Origin: Branchipolynoe longqiensis | Lineage: Eukaryota > Annelida > Polychaeta > Phyllodocida > Polynoidae | Direction of reading: 5' to 3' | Assembly: GCA_030323885.1 (NCBI GenBank) | Contig: CM059199.1 | Span: 42,903,347 to 42,967,346, forward strand | Length of the DNA stretch: 64,000 nt | In this document: positions 54,980 through 64,000 of the stretch, one piece after another | Layout of the letters: every line of letters begins with the position of its first letter | Position numbering within the stretch: the first letter of the stretch is position 1 | Notes under the pieces: generated by a model | Databases searched by the model: none | What the model saw: only the letters and a program-made list of their open reading frames with translations | What the model was told of the DNA's origin: nothing | Program-made: the position numbers and the translations under genes

Positions 54980-55347
54980 TTTGACCCCTTATTCACCACA
55001 TGCTACTAATTATTCCTTGTGTTGCTTATTTACTTGCACTCAAGCAAAAATGAGAGACAAATAAGTGTTCACACTTTCTGTCTACTATTCGCTATTTCTC
55101 TATTTCGTAAAGCAGGTCATATTTGCTGTAGTCTTACCTCATGCATCTCCTATGTCAGAACACAAGCTTCAGTGGCAACAATCTGAGCAATCTGTTTGAT
55201 TGGGCAGAAACAGGACGCTTCCCTCCTATCCAGCCTTCTGCGCCTTAGGCTCCTCTTTGGGGAGGGGGGGGCGGATGATATTATCTTTCCAATTTCCATC
55301 CACCTGATTGTCCATTGGGCTTTCACGCATCCTGTTCCATCTGGAAT
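54980..55347. other. No gene seen
   Basis: Possibly the 3' UTR of the LINE remnant at its start; the rest is unrecognised. Confidence 0.4.
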
Positions 55348-55652
55348 CACCGGGTGTGGAGGCCGAATCGGTAGAGCGCGGGTCTCGCACGCCGAAGGAT
55401 GGGAGTTTGGTTCCCAGTTGAGTCACACCAATGTCACTTCCTAGCCTGGCATTTGGCAGTAATAGGATAGCGTGAGGGCTGATTAGCCCAGTGTCCGGAT
55501 AATGTGACTGAGTGGGATATTGGGTCATGGTAACAGTGGCCTTATTTCCCAGTGGGGAAGCACTATAAAGTCACCATGAGTGTGCACTTCACAAGTTTGT
55601 AGCCGTCCTGATATGACATTAGATGTTGCCTGGACGCAAATCTCCAACAAGC
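55348..55652 (+). mobile_element. SINE-A copy, full length
   Basis: Type-1 head (gaggccgaatcggtagagcg), body and 3' end present; linker shortened. Confidence 0.87.
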
Positions 55653-55756
55653 AAACAATCCAACTGGCATAGTCATCGCTATCTTTTCATTTCTCTGCAA
55701 GCCGGCGTCCCTGACCTTACTGCTTTGCCTCTCTTTCTCTGGGCCCAGGTGCTACT

Positions 55757-56105
55757 TTCAATTCAATTCTTTATTTCAGACTCCAGATTATGGTAGTTGC
55801 CTAATTTGGTCCATAGTATGTAGATATAAAGATAAATGTGAATAACATAGAAGTAATAGCATGAATACTACCATACTAACCAATATCAAAATATTGGTTT
55901 ACATACTGTAGTTTGTACCAATGCCTCCGTATGGCAGATGTAAATCTGAGATCATGCTTTTCTATTTTCACCAGTCCCCCCTCTATTACAGCATGTTCTG
56001 ATTTGTCAAGTCTAGTAATACATTTGAATATTAGATTCCTGATAACAGCCTGAAAGGCTTGCACATCAATATTGCCAAAGAGCTGAATTATATGCCACAT
56101 TCAGT
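55757..56105 (-). pseudogene. LINE 3' end, different family
   Basis: Minus-strand frame ending FQAVIRNLIFKCITRLDKSE ... FTSAIRRHWYKLQYVNQYF, then a 3' UTR ending gaaataaagaattgaattga, a TTGAA-type tail. The RRHWYKL ending resembles the last residues of invertebrate CR1/L2-like LINE proteins I know. 5' truncated. Confidence 0.5.
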
Positions 56106-56567
56106 TTTCTAATGCCACACATTCTATAGTTCCGCCAAATCTGGGCAGTATACAAGGGAGTACAGAAAGTTCTAAATACATTTATCTTGACATCAGCTGT
56201 ATTTCCTCACTAACCATGTCTTAGCTGCACTTCCTGTCTTCCTGGTTGGTCTGCCAAATCAATGCTTAGTCTAGTACTAGCCAAAAATAAACATAATGAT
56301 GGAGCTACACAATTTAATTTGAACATATTCCCCTCATAACTGAAGTATTATATGTCAGGATATTCATATTTAACCTGCCTTACCGATTAGACTGACGATG
56401 ACATTGATTGTAAATCTTTAAAAAAAACTAAGAAAAGCATTTCTTTTCACGTCAGTTGATTAACGAGGGCTAATTTGATTTATTGTCAATTGCTCTTCTC
56501 CATTCTTCAGCCCGTTGCCCTATCCCAGTATTTCCCAGCCTCAGGCATGGCAGCATCAAGTATGCTT
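56106..56567. other. No gene seen
   Basis: AT-rich, unrecognised. Confidence 0.42.
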
Positions 56568-56710
56568 TCGATAACTCTCAGCCAGTGATCAATCCCACAA
56601 ACTTCTGCACAGGAAGCCAATAGAATTCTGTACAGGAAGCCAATGCCCAACCAAAACATGTCTTTTGAAAGTTGTATAGTCCGATGGTTTCGAGTTTCTG
56701 CCATTTTCTG
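56568..56710. repeat. Dispersed repeat F copy 2 plus MITE-M end
   Basis: Matches 54001-54078, then ttgtatagtccgatggtttc (MITE family M end). Confidence 0.6.
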
Positions 56711-57254
56711 ATATAAGTACATTTGATTGGTTGTTGTAATTGAACAATGCAAACTCGGATGAATGGTATATATTTGGAGTGTTTAATGTACTATAATAGT
56801 AATTGTACATGCGTGAGTATAATGAGAGAAGGCCCCGAGATGCTTTAACCCTATAGTCCTAGTCTCTTATTGTTGGGTGGGTGGATGGCAGAGGAAATTG
56901 TCCGTCACCCTCCACTGCCCAAGTCGTAGTGGACAAGATCGTTTTTTGCTCACTTTATATAGCAGCTTAGCCAGCCCGAAACGTCACAACTACGTACACT
57001 TTCGTAACTTTGCAGCAATTTAGTCTAGATATCTATCTAATTTACATACGTGTGTCCGCCAGTTCTGCCTGGATACTCGGCATAGTTCCAAAAGACCTGC
57101 TAGGCTTAGTCGATATACGTATTTAATGTTAAAGTCTGAGTATAGGTAGCGCCAGCGGCTGTTTGAATAAGTATCCGACTCCACCTTGTTCAATTACCCA
57201 TGTTGCAACCAACATCGACAATCGACATTACTTTAGTTGGAAATAAAATTTACT
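56711..57254. other. No gene seen
   Basis: Nothing recognised. Confidence 0.42.
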
Positions 57255-57460
57255 TGAAATGTATGTGAAGTGCAAACATGAAAATTAGTTTTGGCAATCA
57301 CGCCAAAACTCTGACACCATAGGCTTGAGAAGTAGCAGGTTCAATTAAAATGACATAGTATGTCCTTCTATGTCGCAACAAATGCTTACTAAGAGCATCA
57401 GTATATAAGTTAGATATGTGTAATCAAATCTAGATAATTGTTTTGGTTTTGAAGATTTGT
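57255..57460. mobile_element. MITE family M, inverted partial copy
   Basis: aagtgcaaacatgaaaatta, ttggca..tgccaaaact and taagttagatatgtgtaatc are the complement of 46920-47075. Confidence 0.65.
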
Positions 57461-57599
57461 TACCGATACACAAAACAACACCTACCATACAAAAAGACAA
57501 TAAAACCTACATATTATACAGAAAACACACTAAAACACCACTCATAGAATTGGGCAATGACTGATTTGCTTAAACTCAACATATTTTGGCTGAGCGATT

Positions 57600-57765
57600 G
57601 ATTGATTGATTGGTGGTTGCTTTATGCCGTGTTGGCAGCATAGGCCATATTCACGGTGAGAACTGTTAGTTTTTTGTTCAAAGCATCGCTTTTACATGTA
57701 GAAGTAGACAATCAATTATGTGCCAATAGACACTCATTAAATTAGAAAGCTCACAATCATATATG
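57600..57765. repeat. Dispersed repeat family E copy 2
   Basis: gtgttggcagcataggccat...cttttacatgtagaa; mate of 18720-18960. Confidence 0.5.
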
Positions 57766-57929
57766 TGTAGTCAAGGGAAATAAATTCCCATAGAAAAAGA
57801 AAAGTTTCATTAATAATTGATAGAATCTATTTAGTAAACTATATGAGGTGGCACAGTCCAGGTGCCCTCAAAAAGGCTCAAATGTTTTCCTATGTTACCT
57901 TAGTAATAAGGTCATGCATACTGTCTGCA

Positions 57930-58085
57930 TTGAAGATATCGCACCATGATGCTGGTGGCCTGGTCCTCCAGTGGGACAACACTATACAACTCGCCATGAG
58001 CGCGTCTGCATGGCCAGAAGTTGGTACCTCTCCTGATATGACCTCAGGATATGACCTCAGATGTTGCTAGGAGGTAAATCAAAGC
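57930..58085 (+). mobile_element. SINE-A 3' part
   Basis: Body end with a small internal duplication (gatatgacctcag twice, about 58032-58060). Confidence 0.8.
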
Positions 58086-58471
58086 TACAACCACACCAAA
58101 ATAAAGTTATGTAATTCATTGATCATTAGTAACACTCATTATTATCAGGAAACGGACACACGCAAAACAATTTGGCTATGACTTCATCCCTAGTTGGAAT
58201 AGGATATCTGAGGTAGGGGTCAGTGACTGGAATATTAAATCCTAGAATATGGTGTTAGATCAGTACAGGCAAGACGTTGTGACACTGACATCCCACCCTT
58301 GGAAAAGTCACCTGTGATTATAGGACAATTTTGTGCTTTACTTCACCGGGGATTGAACCCACGACCTGTGACATGAGAACCATACGTTCTATTTAATTGG
58401 ACATCCATTCTGGTCCTCTAATCTACATTGCTGTGGGGGAAAGAAATGTTTGCATTCCGCTTGCAGCTACC
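58086..58471. other. No gene; decayed tRNA-like patch
   Basis: 58340-58375 (ccggggattgaacccacgac) looks like a B-box end of a SINE head. Nothing else. Confidence 0.4.
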
Positions 58472-58795
58472 GGACATGGTGGCTGAATCGGTAGCACGCC
58501 GGTCTGGCATGCGGAAGGTCTGGAGATTGGTTCCCGGTCGAGTCAAACCAATGACTTAAAACATTGATATTTGTCACTTCCTAGCCTGGCAATAAGCATA
58601 AATAGGATAGGGCAAGGACTGGTTAGGTAGGTGCCAGGATAATGTGAGTGACTGGGATATCAGGTCCTGGTCCTGGTGGCCTGCTTCCCAAATGTGGTAG
58701 GACTATAAAGTTGCCATGAGTGTGCACCGTTAAACATCAGTACCAGTTCTGATATGTCCTTCTCTGTTGCCAGGATGTAAAACTCCAACACCCAA
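58472..58795 (+). mobile_element. SINE-A copy, full length
   Basis: Type-1 head (ccggacatggtggctgaatc), body, tail ccaacacccaaccaac. Confidence 0.88.
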
Positions 58796-59348
58796 CCAAC
58801 TGCTAGCAGCTACCAGGCATCCAAGAATGCTGTTATTATATGATGACTGGTGCTACGTGAATAGAGTCTACGTGGTCGTGACCTAGACCATGACCTTGAC
58901 TTCACCTTCGCTGGGACCGGGAACCGCTGATGATATGGGTAATAAGGAACCAGGTGTAGGGGGGCGGGGGGAGAGTAAAGCTGACACAGTCTGGCCATAG
59001 CATTTGGGAGGTTAATATAGTGTGACAGGAGGCGCAAATGGGAGTTGCCGGGAGTTTCTTGTATACCCATATAATATCTTATATAGCCTATATATGTAGA
59101 TATAAATTCAGCTGTGTCAAAACCAACAAGAAATGTGTACTGTTGATGGTGGTTCTAAAATCACTTAATGCAGTTTTTGCTAGCATAAAGATTCCTACTC
59201 AGTACAATGTTAAATAATTTTGAAAAGCAGCCAACTGGTGACCAAAGCGAACCGATGAGCCATTAATTCGTGCAATAGTCGCCCAACACGAGGCTCGGGG
59301 TAAACCGACCAGCAATTGGCCAAGAATCAAATATCATAATAGACATAT
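58796..59348. other. No gene seen
   Basis: Unrecognised; a G run at 58960-58972. Confidence 0.42.
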
Positions 59349-59380
59349 GAGCCTGTCTCAAAAGGTGATAACTCTTCTTT

Positions 59381-61312
59381 TTATTATTATTATCCTCTTC
59401 TTTGATGCAGGCTTCTGGTAGCCGATACAAAGCTTGTAGCTCTCAGCTCTAATGGTATGCAACCTCAAATTTGTACAGGAATGTTTCTCTGGACCAGGCC
59501 CTGTCCAGCGCATTCTTGAATTGATTCATGGTAGCTGCTTCCACCGCTTCTTCCGGTAGCTCATTCCACATGTTTATCACTCGCTGTGAAAAGAAGGCCC
59601 CTCTGAGTGAGCTGTTGTACCTTGGCTTGAAAAGCTTCTTGGAGTGACCTCTGGTATTGCTTCCCTGTATGCGTCTGAATAGCAAGGCCTCATCCACATC
59701 ATACTCAGCATTCAGGAAATTCCATGTACTGATCATGTCCCCACAAAATCTTCTGTATGTGAGGCTTGGTAACTTGAGTCTCCTGAGTCTGTCTGGATAA
59801 CTAAGGTCCTTCAGATGTGGCACTAGTTTAGTTAACCTTCTCTGAACAGCTTCAATGGATTTAATATCCTTCTTCAACGTTGGGTGCCATATAGTGACTG
59901 CATACTCTAGTAGTGGCCGTACTTGGCTCTTGTACAATGTGATCAGCATCTTTTCATCCAAGTATTTGAAGGTTCTGCGAATCATTCCCACAATCTTATT
60001 AGCTTTGGATACGGTTTGTTGTATGTGCTGGGAGAAACTTAGCCTATTGTCCACAAATACTCCTAAATCTTTCTCTACCTCACTCTCTTCGAGATTTAGT
60101 GGCTGGCCAGTAGAATTTTCATGCATAACATATGAATAGTCTGGGTGGTGCCTCCCTATTCGCATGACCTGGCATTTATTCGGATGGAACTTCATCTGCC
60201 ACTGCTTGGCCCAATTCTCCATTTCCAGTAGGTCCTTTTGCAGATCAGCACAGTCTTCCGTGGAATTCACAGTTCTGTAGATCTTTGCATCATCTGCAAA
60301 TAATTTTATCCCACATGATACAATCTCTGGCAGGTCATTAATGAAAATGACGAACAGAATAGGACCCAGGACGCTCCCTTGAGGTATCCCACTGAGAACC
60401 TCTTTGAAGGAAGATTTACTGCCATTTACTACGACTTGCTGTTTCCTCCCAGTCAAAAGACTTTGGATCCATCTCAGAGTATTTCCTTCGATGCCATAGT
60501 TTTGTAACTTGGTAGCTAGCCTCTGGTGGGGGACAGTATCAAATGCCTTCATGAAATCTAAGTATATAGTATCTAGTGATTTCCCCCTATCCATTGCGTC
60601 GGTCCATATTTCCAAAGTTTCTAGTAGCTGCGTAACTGTTGATTTCTTTGGTAGAAACCCATGTTGGTGGTCCGACATCAATTTGTTCTCTAGCATATGG
60701 CTTAGCATGTGCTCTCTGATGATACTTTCCATTACTTTGCATACTATAGATGTGAGGCTTACTGGCCTATAATTTGCTGGAGAATGCCGGTTTCCTTTTT
60801 TGAAAATTGGGATAACATTTGCTATTTTCCATTCGTTGGGTAGGCAACCAGATTCAAATGACTTATTGAAAATTATAGCAAGTGGTTTTGCAAGCACCAC
60901 ACTCAATTCCTTCAGCACTTTTGGATGTACTCTGTCAGGTCCAGGAGATTTGCCTGTTTTGAGTTTGTCCAGCTTTTTTTTAACAATGTCTGGTGTGAAT
61001 AGCACCTCAGGGAAGTCCTTCAACAATTTGCATTTCTGTACCAGGGGTACTGTGTTAACATCCTCTCTAGTGAAAACTCCTGAGAAAAAATTATTTAATA
61101 CCTCTGCTTTATCAATATCCTTTGAAGCTAGACTCCCATCTGGCTGTTCCAGTTCATCTATTCCACTCTTGGTTTTCATCTTAGAGTTTATATATGCCCA
61201 AAATGATTTTGGATTATCCTTGGCTTCTTGGGCAATGAGTTTCTCAAAGTTTTGTATAGCCTTACATGACTTCCATCGTACCTGGTTTCTGAGTTTGGCA
61301 TATATTTTGTTT
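59381..61312 (-). mobile_element. 5'-truncated CR1/Jockey-type LINE
   Basis: On the minus strand it begins inside ORF2 and ends with a (AAT)n-type tail (59381-59391). Comparison with copy 1 of element T places the insertion in the T-rich stretch after ataactcttc. The endonuclease domain is missing through truncation. Confidence 0.82.
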
Positions 61313-61332
61313 GTCCACGTAACGATTGACAC
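59449..61332 (-). CDS. Reverse transcriptase part of LINE ORF2
   Basis: 627 codons without a stop. RT motifs in order: KTGKSPGPDRVHPKVL (125-140), WKIANVIPIFKKG (168-180) with NYRPVSL, motif A YLDFMKAFD (257-265, catalytic D259), motif B SGIPQGSVLGP (314-324), motif C FADD (345-348), thumb region KFHPNKCQVMRIGR, then the C-terminal FFSQRVINMWNELPEEAVEA segment. Reverse transcribes LINE RNA at the nicked target in the nucleus. The listed first codon is GTG; the frame opens 6 codons further upstream and has no ATG in the LINE context, because the 5' part including the endonuclease is lost. Its first residues derive from the host TIR element. Intact frame implies recent insertion. Clade: CR1/Jockey superfamily, exact family unknown. 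Confidence 0.88.
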   Translation of the reverse strand: MSIVTWTNKIYAKLRNQVRWKSCKAIQNFEKLIAQEAKDNPKSFWAYINSKMKTKSGIDELEQPDGSLASKDIDKAEVLNNFFSGVFTREDVNTVPLVQKCKLLKDFPEVLFTPDIVKKKLDKLKTGKSPGPDRVHPKVLKELSVVLAKPLAIIFNKSFESGCLPNEWKIANVIPIFKKGNRHSPANYRPVSLTSIVCKVMESIIREHMLSHMLENKLMSDHQHGFLPKKSTVTQLLETLEIWTDAMDRGKSLDTIYLDFMKAFDTVPHQRLATKLQNYGIEGNTLRWIQSLLTGRKQQVVVNGSKSSFKEVLSGIPQGSVLGPILFVIFINDLPEIVSCGIKLFADDAKIYRTVNSTEDCADLQKDLLEMENWAKQWQMKFHPNKCQVMRIGRHHPDYSYVMHENSTGQPLNLEESEVEKDLGVFVDNRLSFSQHIQQTVSKANKIVGMIRRTFKYLDEKMLITLYKSQVRPLLEYAVTIWHPTLKKDIKSIEAVQRRLTKLVPHLKDLSYPDRLRRLKLPSLTYRRFCGDMISTWNFLNAEYDVDEALLFRRIQGSNTRGHSKKLFKPRYNSSLRGAFFSQRVINMWNELPEEAVEAATMNQFKNALDRAWSRETFLYKFEVAYH

Positions 61333-61620
61333 AAAATAGCACAGAAACGATTACACTGAAAACACAAGGACATTTACTTCAAATCAATACGTATTCTATT
61401 GGGATTATGAAACACCATAAATCAGTTTATCATGAGCAAATGCATAAGTAGATAGTATGTTGATCGGTGCAATGGACAAAGTTGTGTCACAACTTACTTA
61501 GCACCTTTTGAGACAGCCTCTTATATAAGTTGACTGCTTTTAGGTGGTGTTAATAATATTGCCCAAGATAACAAATAATAATTCCGCCAATTTATATGTG
61601 CATACCACGTAACATATAAT

Positions 61621-61782
61621 ATTAAATGTATCATCATCATCATGCTGTCGGTCGCGATGCGACAAAGCCTGCGTTCATTACTTGACGCTTTCCATTTAGC
61701 TCTCTGCTGTGAGAGTGATGTCCATGAGTCGGTCTTAATGTCTCTCAGCTTCAGGTTTCTCTTGATGGTCGATTAAATGTAT
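61621..61782 (-). mobile_element. Short LINE tail insertion with 11-bp duplication
   Basis: Insert 61632-61771 between ATTAAATGTAT (61621-61631) and ATTAAATGTAT (61772-61782). It is the last 140 bp of the LINE type seen at 48829-49418 (catcatcatgctgtcggtcg...ctcttgatgg), strongly 5' truncated. Confidence 0.88.
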
Positions 61783-61794
61783 ACATGTACAGAT

Positions 61795-61796
61795 AC

Positions 61797-61833
<37 letters not shown>

Positions 61834-61870
61834 TATAGATATATACATATATATATATATATATATATGT
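61795..61870. repeat. (AT)n microsatellite
   Basis: AT run with a few gatatac interruptions. Translated frames (YIYIYIY) are artefacts. Confidence 0.92.
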
Positions 61871-62271
61871 ATGAAGGTCTGGTAATAGAACTGATCGGAC
61901 AAAGGAGCTGTTTAGGAGATAAAGTCTGGCACGTCTGGCAAGTTAAAGAAATCACATCATATTGTTTTAATTAATGAAATAAATGATCTTCTCAGTGTTA
62001 ACTCGATCAGATATTAGTATCCGAATAAAATGATGGAGGAGTGTTATGCCCAACTTAATGGGTTGCTCAAGAGCGGGTTTGGTTACTAATTGGAGGTGGT
62101 TGTTAGGTGGACATTTAGTGTAGTCATCTATTGGTACCTTATGACGTCCCCAGATGGCACCACCTGCTCGCCCACGCCTAAGCGGCCGTTATCCTCACTC
62201 ACTGTACTGCTGCAAATTATTGTATATATATATCGCCGAACATATAAGAATACCCATGGGACTGTATGGGA
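61871..62271. other. No gene seen
   Basis: Unrecognised. Confidence 0.42.
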
Positions 62272-62610
62272 CTTGATGGCTGATTCGGGTAAGAGCGCTG
62301 GTCGGCTTCTAGTGCTGAATCTGGTAGCTTCAATCCCTGACCGAGTCAAATCTATTACTGCCAATATTGATATGTGCCGCTACCTAGCCTTGTTCCAATA
62401 TTGCTAGGATCGGTCAAGTACTGGTTTGGCGAGACCCAAAATAATGTGTCTGAGTGTGATATTAGATCATGGTGCTGCCAGGTCGGCTACTCAGTGGGAT
62501 ATGAGCAATATGAAGAAGACAGGTCTGAATTTTGTCCGAAGATGGCACATGTTCGGATATTACCTTACAGGTATATGCTACTTGGATGTAAGGCCCCAAC
62601 AAACAAGCAA
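62272..62610 (+). mobile_element. SINE-A-like copy, diverged
   Basis: Head gatggctgattcgggtaaga...gcttcaatccctgaccgag, body with aggatcggtcaagtactggt and gatcatggtgctgccaggtc. An old copy. Confidence 0.72.
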
Positions 62611-62690
62611 GTATACATCGCATATCATATAAAGAGAGCTCTTTTCCTATACGTGATAAGCGCCAATAAACAACAAAAGAAGAGTTTCTA

Positions 62691-62755
62691 ATGCCAATGC
62701 CAAGTTTGTAGATTGTGTTTGGGAAAATAGCTCTTCATATATATATAACGAGCTC

Positions 62756-62786
<31 letters not shown>

Positions 62787-62831
62787 TAAGAGGTCTTTTC
62801 CCAAAACAATCTAAACTTTTGGCATTGGCAT
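62691..62831. mobile_element. Hairpin MITE with AT-repeat loop
   Basis: Left arm atgccaatgccaagtttgta and right arm complement atgccaatgccaaaagttta continue for about 45 bp each; the centre is an AT microsatellite (62764-62786). The right-arm type recurs at 10591-10655, again beside an AT array. Confidence 0.75.
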
Positions 62832-63495
62832 TGCAAACTAATTTGTTGGATTGGCACTTATCGCGTTTTGGTATAATGTAGTATGTAATTAATTATGTGA
62901 ATATAAATAACAAATTTGATCACTTGTTTTATATTGGTTTATATTATTGCTTCTCTTCTATTTCGGCAATCATCCCATTCTGGTAAATCACACTCGGGGC
63001 GCCGCCTAGTGTCCTTTCCATGTACTAACAGCGAAACCAGAGCAGCCCAGTCCTGTCCAAATACATAGTCGCCTTCGTAGCCAGCTGACAGGAAAATGCT
63101 AGGTTTGGGAGATAGTTAATGTATGTCTAGTGAAATATTGCCGTGCCCATTATATATTTGTCTTCAAGGCAATGATTGTGCATAGTGAATCATATCGTCA
63201 GACTTCTAGCTGTACCGACATAAACTCAGCAGACCCAGCAATCTGCCAATTGGCTAATTTTAGGTTAATATGCACAGATCATATTAAATGGTTCTCCACT
63301 TCCACAATAACAATTCTGCACCGCGATCTACTAGCTATATCTCTATAGCCAAGCCACACATGCGCATTGCCAGTCTGGCAGGTCCATGAGCATTCATTCC
63401 ACACCAGCAGGAGAAAAAAAAGGAAAAGCAAGCGGATATGTTCTCTTTAGTACCGCCTGCCTCCCAAGTGCCCAGTGTCCGGTCACGGACGGGTA
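62832..63495. other. No gene seen
   Basis: AT-rich, then more balanced sequence after 63000; no supported gene. Confidence 0.42.
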
Positions 63496-63499
63496 TATT

Positions 63500-64000
63500 A
63501 ACACCTCCACTCCACACCTCCACACCTCCACACCTCCCTACCTCCACACCTCCCCACCTCCACACCTCACCACCTCCACACCTCCACACCTCCACACCTC
63601 CACACCTCCACACCTCCACACCTCCATACCTCCACACCTCCACACATCCACAGCTCCACACCTCCACACCTCCACACATCCACACCTCCACACCTCCACA
63701 CCTCCACACATCCACACCTCCCCACCTCCCCACATACACACATCCACACCTCCCCACGTCCACACCTCCACACGTCCACACGTCCACACGTCCACCCCTC
63801 CACACGTCCATACCTCCATACCTCCACAGCTCCACACATCCACACCTCCACACCTCCACACCTCCACACCTCCACACCTCCACACGTCCCCACCTCCCCA
63901 CATCTACACATCACACCTACCCACGTCCACAACTCCACACGTCCACACGTCCACACCTCCACACCTCCATACCTCCATATCTCCACACCTCCACACATCC
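63500..64000. repeat. CTCCACAC minisatellite, runs off the window
   Basis: About 500 bp of an 8-bp unit (ctccacac) with variants (ctccccac, gtccacac, atccacac, ctccatac). All minus frames stay open, giving GGVEVWRCGGVEVW-type translations that should not be annotated as protein. True length unknown. Confidence 0.95.

Larger units (their letters stand above)
59349..61520. mobile_element. TIR element T copy 2, interrupted by a LINE
   Basis: Ends GAGCCTGTCTCAAAAGGTGA and complement GAGGCTGTCTCAAAAGGTGC. Both arms match 16176-17022. The LINE at about 59381-61312 separates the first 32 bp from the remaining 208 bp. Confidence 0.8.

Noticed and set aside
63335..63998. Cys/Trp/Gly-rich frames of up to 188 codons on the minus strand
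   Set aside because: Translation of the CTCCACAC minisatellite in three frames.
1..64000. Many tRNA-like A and B boxes
   Set aside because: All are heads of SINE copies attached to family bodies; none has the full cloverleaf with clean ends of a functional tRNA gene.

Overview
The window is eukaryotic, from an invertebrate animal and most likely a mollusc or related lophotrochozoan. Three things point there: (i) a repeat body at 1-402 and 33080-33275 that I know as a very common mollusc SINE-like sequence; (ii) dense tRNA-derived SINEs, MITEs and LINE fragments with intergenic AT microsatellites; (iii) no operon-like packing, with only one convincing host coding region in 64 kb. I cannot name the species. 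A 500-base N gap lies at 24821-25320, with poor-looking sequence on its left edge.

Host genes: the best candidate is a GC-rich 190-codon reading frame at 4306-4878. Its SRNLSISRSGR core resembles the proline-rich protein 15 (PRR15) family. Upstream lie a CRE and two ETS motifs. Three further splice-bounded open stretches (3799-3988, 5176-5320, 22409-22596 minus) are weak exon candidates. No rRNA, true tRNA gene or CRISPR array is supported.

Mobile DNA fills most of the rest. SINE family A has about 35 full or partial copies and two tRNA-like head types on one body. SINE families B, C and D have four, four and two copies. At least 14 MITEs or fragments end in a GTCACA core; the clearest are flanked by TTA or TAA, as in PIF/Harbinger, and their interiors are filled with a short motif pointing opposite ways in the two halves. 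There are also two pogo-like MITEs (TA sites), an AT-flanked element, two CAG-flanked elements sharing a core, and several smaller hairpin MITEs. A LINE with an intact reverse transcriptase frame (59449-61332, minus) sits inside a TIR element. A LINE-derived short element has landed twice in SINE-A copies, with clear target-site duplications. The most unusual object is 29151-32232: direct repeats split in the order expected of tyrosine-recombinase (DIRS/Ngaro-like) retroelements, with no recognisable recombinase.

Layout: 1-3.5 kb SINEs and MITEs; 3.8-5.4 kb the PRR15-like locus; 5.8-12.4 kb MITEs and AT arrays; 12.7-25 kb SINE/MITE mosaic up to the gap; 26-28.5 kb AT- and CAG-flanked elements; 28.9-32.4 kb split-repeat element inside an AATATAGGC-type satellite; 33-53 kb SINE/MITE mosaic with LINE pieces; 54-61.8 kb LINE remnants and the intact RT frame; 62.7 kb a hairpin element; 63.5 kb to the end a CTCCACAC minisatellite running off the window. 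Nested insertions with recognisable empty sites give a relative order: SINE-A copies predate several MITE and LINE insertions.
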